Positions 46,611-60,144 of a stretch of 64,000 nt of DNA are shown here, in pieces (positions within the stretch are counted from its first letter, which is position 1; each line of letters starts with the position of its first letter). This stretch comes from Pegea sp. RAD2-039 (Eukaryota; Chordata; Thaliacea; Salpida; Salpidae): positions 496,001 through 560,000 of the forward strand of contig JAQGEQ010000283.1 of NCBI GenBank assembly GCA_034620365.1, read 5' to 3'. The notes beneath the pieces were generated by a model. The model did not search any database. It worked only from the letters and a program-made list of their open reading frames with translations, and was not told the DNA's origin. A program made the translations under genes and the position numbers.

Positions 46611-47741
46611 TTACTTCTTCTGATTAAAATGAGTTCTTTTGTGGTATGAAAGACCGGAATTTTGCACAAATTTTCTTCCACAAACAATACATTCATATGG
46701 CTTCTCACCAGTATGGGTTCTTTCATGACATAACAAATGGGTTTTTTGACTAAACTTTCTTTCACAAACAATACATTCATATGGCTTCTCGCCAGTATGA
46801 GTTCTTTCATGATTTAAAAGACTGAAATTATGTGCAAATTTTCTTTCACAAACAATACATTCATATGGCTTCTCACCAGTATGAGTTCTTTCATGACTTA
46901 AAAGATTAGATCTATGACTAAATCGTCTTCCACAAACAATGCATTCATATGGCTTCTCACCAGTATGAGTTCTTTCATGACCTAAAAGACTAGATCTTTG
47001 ACTAAATTTTCTTTCACAAACAATGCATTCATATGGTTTCTCACCAGTATGAGTTCTTTCATGACATAACAAATGGGTTTTTCGACTAAACTTTCTTTCA
47101 CAAACAATACATTCATATGGCTTTTCACCAGTATGAGTTCTTTCATGACATAACAAATGGGTTTTTTGACTAAACTTTCTTTCACAAACAATACATTCAT
47201 ATGGCTTCTCGCCAGTATGAGTTCTTTCATGACATAAAAGATTAGATCTTTGACTAAATTTTCTTTCACAAACAATGCATTCATATGGTTTCTCACCAGT
47301 ATGAGTTCTTTCATGACATAACAAATGGGTTTTTCGACTAAACTTTCTTTCACAAACAGTACATTTATATGGCTTCTCACCAGTATGAGTTCTTTCATGA
47401 TAAACAAGCTGAGATTTGAATTTAAATTTCTTGTTACAGTCTAAGCATTCATATTTGATTTTGAAATTAGATGATTGTTTGTTTTTTTCATTATTTTCTT
47501 TCCTTTTGAATGCTGTTTTATGGCTGTTAGTCTCTTTATAATGGCAACTTGTATTTGTTGGAATTTCTTTAGCATTTCTTAAAATACTTTGGTCAACATG
47601 ACTTTTAAACAAGCTATATACTCCACCAGAAGTGTTTGCCAAAATTTTCGTTTCTGCAGTTTTATTATTAAAACTTTTCTCATCATCATCTAATGACAGT
47701 TTTCTTTTTCGTGCAAAGTTGCTGCTTTGTATCAAGTTCAT
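46611..47741 (-). CDS. ZnF-8: 10-finger C2H2 zinc-finger protein
   Basis: The product is 376 residues, closest to ZnF-4 in leader, finger order, tail (FNQKK) and flanks. After the cap, helices are [64 protein letters not shown] and VQNSGLSY. It lacks the [24 protein letters not shown] triplet of ZnF-4, yet the remaining order is collinear. All linkers are TGEKP, unlike the TSERP and TSEKP of ZnF-4. The ATG at 47741 was chosen by leader homology, behind an acceptor ending at 47757. Presumed nuclear DNA-binding protein; its target should overlap partly with that of ZnF-4. Confidence 0.93.
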   Translation of the reverse strand: MNLIQSSNFARKRKLSLDDDEKSFNNKTAETKILANTSGGVYSLFKSHVDQSILRNAKEIPTNTSCHYKETNSHKTAFKRKENNEKNKQSSNFKIKYECLDCNKKFKFKSQLVYHERTHTGEKPYKCTVCERKFSRKTHLLCHERTHTGEKPYECIVCERKFSQRSNLLCHERTHTGEKPYECIVCERKFSQKTHLLCHERTHTGEKPYECIVCERKFSRKTHLLCHERTHTGEKPYECIVCERKFSQRSSLLGHERTHTGEKPYECIVCGRRFSHRSNLLSHERTHTGEKPYECIVCERKFAHNFSLLNHERTHTGEKPYECIVCERKFSQKTHLLCHERTHTGEKPYECIVCGRKFVQNSGLSYHKRTHFNQKK

Positions 47742-49740
47742 TTTCAAGTTAATAGGCTGAAGAAAAAAAAACTTTTTTAATTTTCAAATGTGCATAAAAT
47801 AATTTTACTTTTAAGTGATATATTATTTTTATATGAACAAAGTTACTTTACTAATGATAACAATCAAATTTAGATCAAGTTTTGTAGAAGTCTTAACCGC
47901 AAACTTATGATGTTCTATATACATATTTTTATTTAAAACGAATTTGAAGAACAATTTTTTGTAAACTTTTGCAAGTATTTTCACAAATTGTTGGTTATAG
48001 TTTAATATTCAGACTACAAAATTTCCATTTCTATAATAAAAAAATAGAAATAAATTCTTCTATAGAAAAGGAATTATTGTTTTACATGTAGCATTTTCGA
48101 GGGCAAAACACGTTTGCTTGTGAAAATGATAACATGAGTTCAGAAACTAAAAAATAAAAAGTATTTAATAGATATAAGATTTAACAGTATTTAAAATAGA
48201 TCAACAAGATGTTAAACCTTAATTCTACAGAGTTTAATCTGCAGTTATTTATCTCATTTTCAAGTGTAAAGTCCTCAATAGAGTTCACTTGTATGATGTT
48301 ACATTAATAGTGATCAACGATTAATCAAAAAATATATCAAACTATTTCTAGTTATTTTTAATTACATATATACTTAGTTATGTTTATATATATATTATAT
48401 TTTAGTTATAGTTAGAGAATATTCTAATCAAAAGTCAAGATTTAATATTGACTTATTGAATATACATTAGATTTAATTTAGAAACGATAAGCTCAACTTT
48501 AAAAAATACATATTTAAATATCATGGAAATATATACTGAATTTATAACTTACAAGCCAATATAAACGAACAAAAATTGACTTAAATTCTAATATTTTGAC
48601 AGTTATAAACATTTACTACAAATTATTCTTTTAAAAAAGTTCATGTCTAAACGCTATACTTGCAAAATCTTCACAAAAATCAATACTAACAATTGTCTTC
48701 TAAAATTAACCAAGCTACATAAGTTTACAAAACATCAAAAATCATTCATGATCATCTAACACCAATCATTTTTCTCTATTGGCATTAAGTTTACAAGTAA
48801 CTGAAAGAGACAAAAGAGAGCAACAACACCTTATAATTTAAACAAAATTATGATAATATATATAACACAAAGGACGTTACCAAACATATAAACATTTGGT
48901 CAAAGTCTTCTTAAGAATATATATATATATGTTTGATTTATAAAAAAGTATTATTAATCTTGAAAACAGTTTGGAGAAATAATAATTTTAAAAGCAATTT
49001 TAGAAACAAAAAAATCTTTGCACGCAAATTCTGATGAGAATATCATAGTTATAGAAGCTTTTGCTATTATGATTTTGTTGTTTGCTGATTAACATTTTGA
49101 TGCTTTTACTGCTTTGTTCTCAATATTTTAGTACAATACATATTTTGATTATTATAAAGCAACTGCAAATCTGTTTTTGTAAAAGTATAAACTTGTTCAT
49201 TCAGTTTTTTTTATTTTGTGTATTTTTTATTTTTAAAGTGACAAATAAACAATAAATTTCAAGAAATACTTATAGATATTAATCATTTAAAGTTATTTTT
49301 TTTAAAAACCTCTAAAAACTATTCTAAAAGCTATTATTATTTTTTGATGAGTTCGTGGGTATGTTTGACTGAATACAGTAATTAATTGCTAGAATAACTT
49401 GATTTCACAAAAAAGAGTATTAAAGTGATATAACAACTATGTACCACCTTCAAAGCAATGATTAAGTGAGTGTTAAGATAGAATTTCAAAAGAGCAGTAA
49501 GAGGTACATTTTAGTTCACAAAGCCACAAACAATAGGTTGAAAAGTAGTGTTGTTATGATTAGTAGTGAAAGTAGAATATTTTACCATTTACGTAAATGT
49601 TTCATCCCCTATTACTCTATATATGTAGTTCATTCTGTAGTCGGCGCTGGTTTGTTAGTAGTGTTTTGTTAGTTTTCTTCGTTATTAGTTTCCTTTTACC
49701 AATTGAATAAAGCTAAATATGAAAGTTTTCAGATATGGAG
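47742..49740 (-). repeat. 5' flank of ZnF-8, inverted copy of 4450-6610
   Basis: It includes the TATATATA run near 48922, the candidate donor in reverse near 48790, and a single copy of the segment that is tandemly duplicated at 4777-5096. No gene lies here; the frame 49466-49672 is not supported by the partner copy. Confidence 0.78.
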
Positions 49741-50118
49741 TTTTAATATCAGATTTTCAATACTTTTCAAAATAAAGTTTTTAGATAAATGTTCTTGGCT
49801 GTCAAATTATTAGAATTGAATTAAAATTTGTTAGTTTTTATTGACTTATCTGTTATACAATTCTTATAAATTACAAGGGTATTAAATTATTTTTTTTTAT
49901 TGAGCTTTTAATGTTTAACTTTTTCTGTATTTTATTTTGTTTTTAAAGTTTCAATTTTCATTTCCATTTATTTTCTGCATTATAAGTAAATCAAAATCAA
50001 CACTTAAATTTGAATTTATTGAGTATATTGAAAATATTGACTCTATTTTATTTATCATTAAAATTTAAAAAAACACTTTTAATACGTTTTTTGAATTAAT
50101 TGTTGCTCTCAATGTATG

Positions 50119-50418
50119 TTACAACATAAATTTAAATTTTATTGAAAAACTAACAATTAGATATTGGATAAAACTATTTAAAATTGTTTTCTTGAAATCT
50201 TTAAAAGTAGGTTCTACTTTGTTTTCATCTGTTTGAACCGTTTCAACCTTTTTCTTTCTTGCATATATTATAACATTTAGTTTGCAGCTCCTTTTAATAT
50301 TTCCACAAGCAAATGATGTTTTGTTCTCATAAGTGCTACATGTAAAACAACAACAATGTCTTTCCAATAGAAGAGGCTTTTTTGTTACACTATAAACCTC
50401 AATATTTTGATATTTCAT
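50119..50418 (-). CDS. hypothetical Cys-rich ORF, divergent to remnant R1
   Basis: A 99-codon frame with ATG at 50418 sits in a segment (49741-50850) that has no equivalent in the 4.26-4.45 kb partner region. The product has a Cys-rich stretch (RHCCCFTCSTYENKTSFACG), then a basic region (ARKKK) and an acidic/polar one (TDENKVEPTFKDFKK). A second copy at 60783-61082 is about 97% identical in DNA over the shared part. Shortened traces (HYCFTCSSYEGKTR then a stop) occur upstream of A-type genes, on the strand opposite each gene. This is a possible divergent transcript or an old exon of the B-type gene. I do not recognise the product. Confidence 0.3.
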   Translation of the reverse strand: MKYQNIEVYSVTKKPLLLERHCCCFTCSTYENKTSFACGNIKRSCKLNVIIYARKKKVETVQTDENKVEPTFKDFKKTILNSFIQYLIVSFSIKFKFML

Positions 50419-50679
50419 TTTTGAAATATAAGTAACAATTGTTTTTTGTTTATTGCAAAAAATTATCAGGATTTTGTGTTTTAAAAATTCACTTTAAAAA
50501 CAATCTGTTTATAAAACATGATAAGTTTCTGTTTCAGCGTTCTAGAAAAGTTTTCTTTTAACGTGATTGATTTATAGTTACAATTAGCATAAAAACCTTT
50601 AAATATATCACCTTAAGAAAATGAAAAAAATCATCCATCAAAACTTAATAAACTATCTATTATTTCATTAACCTTTTAT

Positions 50680-50830
50680 TTAAATGTTTAATGAAAAGCC
50701 ATATGAAAATATTGTTTGTGAAAGAAAGTTTAGTCGAAATTCAAATCGTTTCCATGATAGAATTTGCAAATGTGAAAAAAAGATATGTTGATCTGTTAAT
50801 GTAAGATCCTTTAGAAAGCCCGTATATTAT
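50680..50830 (+). pseudogene. R1: last-finger remnant of a B-type zinc-finger gene
   Basis: The B-type 5' flank runs up to about 50680 and joins directly to a finger remnant: [27 protein letters not shown]-type 3' end follows (GTAAGATCCTTTAGAAAGCC, as at 29333). The leader and all other fingers are missing, so an internal deletion of several hundred bases removed almost all of the coding region. The first cysteine of the finger is replaced by asparagine. Confidence 0.75.
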
Positions 50831-50849
50831 GTTGCTATTGTATTTAAAA

Positions 50850-53800
50850 ACATGAAGAAGTGACTGGGTTAAGATCTAAAGTTTTAAAAATTAGATGAAT
50901 TATTTATTTGTTTTTAAAAACTATTTAGTTTTTATTCTTAAATTGATAAATTTGATCAAAAATTATAATAAATATAATTGCATGATAAATAATTACATAA
51001 TCGTTAATAGCTAATAAATAGTGAGAATATAACAGCCATAGTAACTGAAAAATAAGATCTCAATAAACAAATTTATAAATCACTTTTGCTTCAACAATAT
51101 CTACTTAAAAAAACCTTTAGTCAATTCTCTAAACACCGATTACAGTGTCTGAAACAATTTATTTCAGTGGATTGATTCAGTAAGAAAAAGACTTCATTTA
51201 ACTCTTTCTAAGCGTTGAGCAAGGCTAACAGACAAAGGTTGTTATTAAATCTTTAATTTGATGGTGCATATGAGGCCACTGTGACCTTCTCACTGGCTGC
51301 AGTAACCACTTTGCACAGTATCCTCACGTTATTTTGGGGGGTTATATGGGTTATTCTAAGTTTTGAGTTTGTGGTTTACAAAAAGGTTGTTTAAAACTAA
51401 ATTAATTAATTTTGGAAAAATAAGTTTTATTGATTGTTTTTTTTACATCATTTCAGGTCAATTTATTTTTAGGTTTTGCTTTCTAAGGTTCTTAATTTCT
51501 AAATAAAATGTTTAATTTAAATTTTAAAACAGCTATACGTTTTGATCACTTTTTTGGTAATTTGATTTTTAAGCAAATCTAAAAAATAACAAGGTAAGTA
51601 TTTAAAAACATCCAATTAATTAGTAACAGCATTATTTAATAAATTGAATAATATGAAAAACAATAATATTTTAAAAATAATCGTTTAACAACTAACAGCT
51701 AGTAATCATTTATCTTTTTTAGTTTACCAGAAAATTCGACAGCTCGTAACAGCAAAAAGAACAAAACTCCATAACAATTTTGACTTGGACTCAAGTAATC
51801 AAATATTCTTAATTTCTAAATGATACTAAGTAAGAGATGCTTTAATCATAATTTTTCTTTATTTATTGCAATAAACGAAAAGGAGGGTGCCTGAAAAGAG
51901 CACCTCTTGCTAAACCACATTCTCACATACAACACATTTTATACTTAATTAAGTTGGAAATTAAGAAAGAAAAAGATGTAACATTTGGCATATCAGTAGA
52001 CTTCAAAATGATTCTTATAATTCCTATTTAATCTATTCTTGTTAGCTTATTTTATCTGTTTAATTGCATTCTTGCTTAACCAAATCGTAAATACAATAAA
52101 TTAATCACACTTAAGCATGTGACAACGTATAATAGTAAACTAAAAATTCTAGGTTCTTAGGATTGATTAATGTGAAATAATATATAGCCGTGTGTTGACA
52201 ACAAGTATACGTAAACTTTCTGCTTTATACCAAAATTAATAGATAATTAATTTAAAAATTGAATCACAATGAGTAATCTCAAAGTTATAGATTATTATTT
52301 ATTTTGTAATTCAAATCATTTTATCTTTTGGTTTATTTATAGGTTATTTATTAGTTAAAGTTTAATAAAAAAATAAATCAAATAAAATCTGAAAAATAAA
52401 ATAAATATAAATAAGTCATTAGGAAATACAAGAAAATAATTTTTTTATTACAATGTTAAATGTTTTTCTACAATAATTTTAAGAGCTTTCTAATAACAAT
52501 TATCGACCTCAAACAAAAATCGAACTGTAAAAGTATCAGTTTTAAGGAAGTTTTTATTTCTTTTAGAACTTAATCTGGATTAAGTTTTTGTAGGATAAAA
52601 AATTTCAGCTTGATCTTATGTTTTTCTTTAGTTTCTACAAAAACAGTTTAAATGATTAATGTTTAAAAGAAACTTCTAGAAAATTAATACTTTTATGTAG
52701 CTTTATAATAAACAAAAAAAGAATGCAAGCTGCACTAACATAGCCTCTTAAGAAGTTTAGATTTGCAGTTACTCAATATTGCTGAAAAATTTTATGACAC
52801 AACAAATATTAATAGCAAAGCAGTAAAAGCATCAAAATAATAATCAACAAGCTACAAAAACCATACAGCAGAAGCTTCTAGAACTTTATTTCTGTCATCA
52901 AAATTTACGTGCAAATAAATTTCTATTTCTAACATTGCTTTCAAAATTATAATTTCTCTCAACTGTTTTGAAGATTTATAAATCAAACATATATATATAT
53001 ATTCTTAAGAAGACTTTGACCAAAAGTTTATATGTTTGGTAACGTCATTTGTGTTATATATATTACCATAATTTGTTTTAAATTATAAGGTTTTGTTGCT
53101 CTCTTTTGTCTCGAATAGTTACTAGTAAACTTAATGTTAAAAGAGAAAAATGATTGGTGTTAAATGATCATGTTGATTTTTGATATTTTGTAAACTTATG
53201 TAGCTTGCTTAATTTTATAAGACAATTGCTAGTATTGATTTTTGTGAAGTTTTTGCAGGTATTGCGTTTAGACATTAAATTTTTAAACCTTTTTAAAATA
53301 AAAATTTGTAGTAAATGTTTATAACTGTCAAAATATTAGACTTTAAGTCAATTTTTGTTCGTTTATATTGGTTTGTAAGCTTTAAATTCTTTATACACTT
53401 CCATGATATTAAAGTATTTATTTTTTTTAGTTGAGCTTATCATTTTTAAATTAATTCAATAAGTCAAAATCAACTCTTCAATTTTCATTAAAATATTCTC
53501 TAACTATAACTAAAATATAATATATATATATAAATATAATTAAGTATATTTGTAATTAAAAACAAATAGAAATAGTTTGATATATTTTTTGATTAGTCGT
53601 TGCTCACTATTAAGTAACATCATACAAGTTAATTCTATTGAGGACTTTACACTTGAATATGAGATAAACAACTGCAGATTAAAATCTGTAAAATTAAGGT
53701 TTAACATCTTGTTGATCTATTTTAAACACTGTTAAATCTTACATTTATTACATAATTTTTAATTTTTAGTTTCTGAACTCATGTCATCATTTTCACAAGC

Positions 53801-54176
53801 AAACGTGTTTTGCCCTCGTAACTGCTATATGTAAAACAATAATGCCTTTTCTATAGAAGAATTTATTTCTTTTTATTTAATATAGAATTATATATATTGT
53901 TGTCTAAACATTGAACTATAACCAACAATTTATGAAAATACTTGCAAAAGTTTACAAAAAATTGTTCTTCAAATTCGTTTTAAATAAAAATATGTATTTA
54001 GAATATCACAAGTTTCTGAATAAGACTTTTACAAAACTTGATCTAAACTTGATTGTTATCATTAGTAAACAAATTTTGTTCATATAAAAATAATATATCA
54101 CTTAAAAGTAAAATTATTTTATATGCAGATTTTAAAGTTAAAAAAGTTTTTTTTTCTTCAGCCTATTAACTTAAAA
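50850..54176. repeat. 5' flank of ZnF-9 and spacer, inverted copy of 893-4260
   Basis: No gene is seen. The gene-proximal part (52310-54176) is the common 5' module, with TATA run 52989-53002, candidate donor 53125-53130 and acceptor ending 54161. The distal part contains the tail element at 51853-51932. Confidence 0.8.
51853..51932 (-). mobile_element. SINE/LINE 3' tail copy
   Basis: The inverted partner of 3175-3248; the minus strand has GAGAATGTGGTTTAGCAAGA, the GGTGC/GCACC hairpin and CCTCCTTTTCGTTTATTG. It was inserted before the large inverted duplication, as both copies share the site. Confidence 0.7.
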
Positions 54177-55217
54177 ATGAACTTGATACAAGGCAGCAAC
54201 TTAGCACGAAAAAGAAAACTGTCATCAGATGATGATGATAAAACTTTTAATAATGAAACTGCAAAAAAGAAAATTTTGGTAAACACTTCTGGTGGAGTAC
54301 ATAGCTTGTATAAAAGTAATGCTGATCAAACTAGTTTAAATAATACTATAGAAATTCCAACAACTACAAGTTTCCCTTATAAAGACACTAACAGCAATAA
54401 AAAAGCATTCAAACGGAAAGAAAATAATGAAGAAAACAAACAATCATCTAATTTCAAAATCAAATATGAATGCTTAGACTGTAACAAGAAATTTAAATTC
54501 AAATCTCAGCTTGTTTATCATGAAAGAACTCATAATGGTGAGAAGCCATATGAATGCATTGTTTGTGAAAGAAAATTTGCACGTAATTCCAGTCTTTTAA
54601 TTCATGAAAGAACTCATACTGGTGAGAAGCCATATGAATGTATTGTTTGTGAAAGAAATTTTGCACATAATTCAAGACTTGTAAATCATGAAAGAACTCA
54701 TACTGGTGAGAAGCCATATGAATGTATTGTTTGTGAAAAGAAGTTTAGTCAAAAGTCTAGTATTTTAAGTCATGAAAGAACTCATACTGGTGAGAAGCCA
54801 TATGAATGCATTGTTTGTGAAAAAACGTTTAGTCAAAACGCCCATTTGTTAAGTCATGAAAGAACCCATACTGGTGAGAAGCCTTATGAATGTATTGTTT
54901 GTGAAAGAAAATTTGCACATAATTCTAGTCTTTTAAATCATGAAAGAACTCATACTGGTGAGAAGCCATATGAATGTATTGTTTGTGAAAAGAAGTTTAG
55001 TCAAAAGTCTAGTCTTTTATGTCATGAAAGAACCCATACTGGTGAGAAACCATATGAATGCAATGTTTGTGAAAGAAAATTTGCACGTAATTCCACTCTT
55101 TTAATTCATGAAAGAACTCATACAGGCGAGAAGTCATATGAATGTGGTGTTTGTGGAAGACGATTCACTCAAAACTTCACTCTTGTAACTCATGAAAGGA
55201 CTCATACCGGCGAGTAA
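54177..55217 (+). CDS. ZnF-9: 9-finger C2H2 zinc-finger protein, probable chimera
   Basis: The product is 346 residues. The leader is A-type (RKRK at 11-14). After the cap the helices are ARNSSLLI, AHNSRLVN, SQKSSILS, SQNAHLLS, AHNSSLLN, SQKSSLLC, ARNSTLLI and TQNFTLVT. The last finger (GRRFTQNFTLVT) and everything beyond it match ZnF-3, not the A-type genes. The frame ends at TAA in the linker (THTGE), and a decayed further finger follows at 55218-55290, so the protein is C-terminally shortened compared with an ancestral form. AATAAA lies at 55351-55356. The start was chosen at the family ATG after the acceptor; an upstream ATG at 54123 lies in the presumed intron. All nine fingers keep their zinc ligands. 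Confidence 0.92.
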   Translation: MNLIQGSNLARKRKLSSDDDDKTFNNETAKKKILVNTSGGVHSLYKSNADQTSLNNTIEIPTTTSFPYKDTNSNKKAFKRKENNEENKQSSNFKIKYECLDCNKKFKFKSQLVYHERTHNGEKPYECIVCERKFARNSSLLIHERTHTGEKPYECIVCERNFAHNSRLVNHERTHTGEKPYECIVCEKKFSQKSSILSHERTHTGEKPYECIVCEKTFSQNAHLLSHERTHTGEKPYECIVCERKFAHNSSLLNHERTHTGEKPYECIVCEKKFSQKSSLLCHERTHTGEKPYECNVCERKFARNSTLLIHERTHTGEKSYECGVCGRRFTQNFTLVTHERTHTGE

Positions 55218-57590
55218 CCATAGGAATATATTTATTTGTGAAAAAGTTTTAGCTGAAATTCAAGTCGATTACGCCATGAAATGATGCATGTTTCTCAGAA
55301 AAAGTGAGATCATTTTGCTGGTCACAGTTTACTCACAATTTATAAGAATGAATAAATAGCTTTGTAAAGATCAGAGGGTTTAAAACTATAATTTTTAAAA
55401 TTGGTTTTTCAGTTTGAGCTGTTTTCATTTTATTTATATTTGTTTTAATGATCAAATGGTGTATGTTACAGTAAATAATAATGATTTGAAAAGTTGTTTT
55501 TTCTTTTATTGTTTGTGATCGGCGGTTTGTATTTTTTTTTGTAAACGAACTATATCTTATTTCGTTCTTATTCCAACTTTTTTTAAACCCACAAGTTTTT
55601 TATTGTCCTTTATTTAATATCAAAAAGCTTCTGTATTTAGATTGTAATTTCTTAGTTAATCAATGCTGTGCAAACTGCTGACAGATTTTAGTTTTTGTTA
55701 AGAAATACGTTTAAAACTTTTTAAATTTCTGCAACTTATTTCTCTTTGCAATTTGTTTTAATTTCTAATTGAAACTTCAGTTTTTAGTAGATACTCAAAA
55801 TAATTTCAAGAAAATAAAGTTTTAATTCATAAAATTTCTTTTTTCAAACTTGTTGCTGTTTTGTTTATCATTTCATTTTAGAAATAAATACTTTTTAATA
55901 AATCATACTGCATCATAATTAATCCCTTCTGCTATAGCACTAAGCAGTTTATTACCCGAATGGTTAAAACTAACTTGAAAGATTGAATTGATGAAAAATT
56001 GAAATAATTATCTAATTTTTTTAAACTTTGTTAGCAAGCCAGTTATTACGTCAGAAGAAGAAATACTTGCTTAATGTTTGCCAGTAAGTTCAGTTTAAAC
56101 TATTTTATAATAGTATTATTTTAAGTTGTCAATTTAGGTTTAATAATATTTTATTTTTCTTAAATTACTTTCAGTATATCTAAACACAATTACTTTTTCA
56201 ACTGAATTACTTTCAGCAAACAAGATAAGACCAAAACATCTAGAAACTTTAGTTTGCCGATGTATCTAAATTATGCAATCTACAAATTCGCCGAATTTCT
56301 TGAACTAATCTTTTAGTTTATCTTTAAAATATGTTCTTTAATAATCAGCACAAGTTTGTGGATAATTTAAAAAAATCATTATGTAGAATTTAATTTGTAA
56401 AAAAAAATTTACAAAAATACTTCAGTTTATTAATTCAGTTTATGTAATAATCATTTTAAATTATGTTTATAAAAATAAACATTTCAACTGCAAACAATAA
56501 TCATATATTATTACAAATGTAATAGCAACTTATTAAACCAAATTTTGACTCACAATAACTTTCTTTAGCTTTTATGAGAAGTCAATTACTAGAAGTTTTC
56601 TAGACTAAATTTTCACATTTATACAATTATACAATAAAGTTAAATTAATATAAACATATAAGATGGTTTGAAATATTGTAGACAAAAAACTATTAGACTG
56701 ATAGATTTATTGTAAATAAGAACCACATAACACTTACTTTAATTAGTTTTCTCAAACAAATATTTTACTTAAGAAGTATAAAAAATATAAAACAACAAAT
56801 TTAGGATTTCATTTTGAGTAATAGATCAAACCTTAAAATTCTAAAAAAAGTATAGCAAAGAATTTACATATAATTATGTTCTAGACAAAATCTATCGATT
56901 AAATTTATTAAGATTTTTTTGGCATTTTTTAGCTTTTATGACGGTTTATCGTTTTCCGTAGTCAAATTGTTTAATAAAAAACTATAAATTTTTAGTTTGT
57001 AGTCAATAACATATTACATAAATGTAATTCAATGATAATCTACATTTTTAAAAGCTTTGAAAACGAAATTATATTAGTGGACTTGAAATCGAGGTATATT
57101 AGAAGAAATTTTAAATTAAATTTTTGAACAGTCAAGATGTTTTTTCTAATTACAAAGACCTTTACTAATGAATTAGAAAAGTTTTATTTGAAAAAAAATA
57201 ATCACTGAAACCAGTTAACAATTTAGTGGATATCATTTAACTTTTTATTTATTTTAATTTATTTTATTATTTTTAAGTAGTTTTAAATATTTATAAAAGT
57301 CCTTCATTAACCCTGCATTTTTACAATCAGTCAACATTTAAACAGTTCCTAACTAAATGATTTATGTCATCAGTATTTGTTGAAACAATCTCATTTGATA
57401 ATGGTTGAAATAGAATACTGATGTTTTGTTAATTAAACATCCCCTTTACAACAAGTTTGCCATGAAATTCATAATATGAGTTAGCCACACAAATAGCTGA
57501 TGGTATCACATACTTGCTTCGTTGTCATATGATTGCTGGTCATTTGGCTGTTAAATAACCGACAGCAGATGCAATGCTTGTAATTGAATG
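55218..57590 (+). repeat. 3' flank of ZnF-9, inverted copy of 10440-12935
   Basis: It begins with a decayed finger, then AT-rich noncoding DNA collinear with the ZnF-3 3' flank. Homology ends near 57590, where a B-type 3' flank fragment (57600-58010) takes over. No gene is seen. Confidence 0.75.
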
Positions 57591-57599
57591 TTAAGAATA

Positions 57600-58109
57600 T
57601 TTGGCCACTCATACAAGAGATTTGATAAGCGCAATTTTTTTCAAAGTTTTTCAATGCATTTTTTAAATAATTTTACAAAAATGAAAAAAATAAATTTAAT
57701 AAAAATGATAGGAAATTCTGGAGGTGTATTTCGAAAAAAAACTTTGAAATTTAAAAACTTAAATTACTAATTCAGATTTGAAGTAAATATTTTTGTTTAA
57801 ATTAATTAAATCTAAATATACAAATTCAAATTGAAAACTTGATACTACGATGAAAGACTGTTTAAAAATTATTTTTCCGAATGGTGTCATCATGGAGTCA
57901 TTTTGGTTTTTTTATTGGTATTAGTAACTTAAAATATTCGTTTTTATTATTTATTCTTTACAATCAGTACTACTTAGTATGATCAATGAAACAATTTAAC
58001 TATTTAATCATTGGTTCGAGAATTAGGATCAACAAAAATTTATTTAAGATTTATTGACAATCTTATTTCTTTTACAAAAAGTTATAAATAATCGAAACTG
58101 TAAAGTTTT
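57600..58109 (+). repeat. B-type 3' flank fragment
   Basis: This matches 29740-30200 (GAGATTTGATAAGCGCAA; GAAAACTTGATACTACGATG). The open frame at 57588-57770 falls in this noncoding repeat and is not supported elsewhere. Positions 58010-58109 are unassigned. Confidence 0.65.
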
Positions 58110-60140
58110 ATGTTTTGAGTTTTGATTTGATTATTTTTAATTAACTCTAAATTCATTTTTATGGAATCCATCGATTCTCTAACAGCCAGATAACCACAAA
58201 TATTAAACTGAATACATGATGAAAAAAAAGAAAGCCTTATTGATATAATTACTTATTTGTTAGAAAACGGTCAATATATATTAGAAGAATGTTTTATTGC
58301 TAAACAATAAAAAAATTTATTAGATTTAAAGAAAATGTATTCCTATTATTTTCAACAGCATTCATGGAAGCAGAAAAATGAAATTTATTCATTTTATTGA
58401 AACAAAAAATTTTGTGGCTTCTGTTGATAGTTCCTAAGCTTATTGATCATACAAACGAATTTAAAAAAGCTGTAACATTAATAGAAAAGTTTTTTGAAAC
58501 AGCAATGAGTTTTCCAAATGGTGTTGGAACAATTTCAATTTATTGATTTTTGACAGATAGCATATCAATAATAAGAATTTATATAATTAACAATCTAAAA
58601 GCTGCTAAATTAATTTTCAAAAGTTTAAATAAATTCTTCTCATTGTTGAAAAATTTGCCTAATTTCTTAAAAATTTAAATTACTTTGTCTAATAAGAAAT
58701 GTTTTTTCAAAGTAATTACATTCATTTAATTGCATTCAAGTAATATTGAAAAAAACTTGTATTGTATATTTTACTCATAAATTGCAGCTCGATTGGTTGG
58801 AAAAATTCTTATCAATATGAAAATATTTCAAAAATAAATAAGAAAAATTTTACATTCCAAAATATTTTCTGCATGTTGTCATAATGAATACATTAAAGTG
58901 ATTTTAAACTGAATTCTTTTATTTCAACTTATAGCTTATAAAATAAAAATATTTTGATTGCTTTATTTATACTTAAAGACAATTCTCTGTTACTAAAATT
59001 TGAAGCTTGAACTAGTTTCATAAAATCATTACAAAAAAATTGTGTTTGAAAACTTTATATGTGACGTAATCAAAAAAATATTATTTTCCAAAATATTCAA
59101 ATAATGCAAAGTATAATTCACTATTAGTATATAATTATATAAATATTATCTAAGTATATAATATTATATAATAACTATAAAACTAAATTTAATCAACTGT
59201 TTTCATAAAATACTTAAATAAGTTAAGAATAACATTAGTAAGATGAAAGAAAAATACTAACTAAAAAATTCTACCGTGTCAATTAATTAAGAGTCAGAGA
59301 AAAACTGACCTTAACAATTTACTTGCAGTTTGTCTCACTTTTATTGGAATTTCTTTTATTAGACTGTAAATCCAAAATTATTGTCAAATAAAATTAGATT
59401 TTAATATTTATTTTTCAGCCACAACATGTCGCTGTAATAATTTTAGTTTCATATTTTGTAAAATTGTAAATTTCTCCTTAGATCTGTTTGATAAATAGTC
59501 TAAGACTTTGAACTTGAAAGACTTTATTTTTTAATATTTGTAAAAATTTTATTCAAACTAATACAAATATCTTTATATAAAAAATTTGTTTAGTTTTGAC
59601 GAATTACTTGAAAAATTTAAACTCAAAAGTATTTTGCACCTAGAAATAAGATACAGTCTTCTATAAGATTGATGTCAGAGAAATAAAGATTGTCTAACAG
59701 TTTTTAATAAATCAAACTTATAGAGAAAAAGAAAAGTTTGAAAAAGTACTTTCCTCCTGACAAATACTAGATCGAAAGAAATTAATAAAACAAAGAACTA
59801 TTTTTTAGTTCAACAAATTGCTCAGCTAATTTACCTCCACACTAGCAATATTTTGAAATCGACAATCTGTCGATTAACTTTATAAAAAATTGAATTTCTG
59901 AAAATATATTATTTTCAACTCTTGTTGTTAATAAAACCTTTAAATTTGAATATAATAATCGTAAGATTGGTAGACTACTATTAGTATATTTGTAATAATT
60001 TTATTATTTCACTTAGTTGTTTTATAAAAGTTTTTTTCTTTCTAGTCTTCGATAAACTTTTTGTAGAAAATTAATTTAATTAAGTAAAAAAAGTAATTTA
60101 AAATTGTTAAATTTAAAATTCACAGGAAAACATTTTGTAA
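58110..60140 (+). repeat. direct repeat D, copy 2
   Basis: Same orientation as 31640-33540, about 95% identical by eye. It carries about 140 additional bases near 59230-59375 with no recognisable element ends. It joins the truncated R2 remnant at about 60140. Confidence 0.8.
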
Positions 60141-60144
60141 GAGT

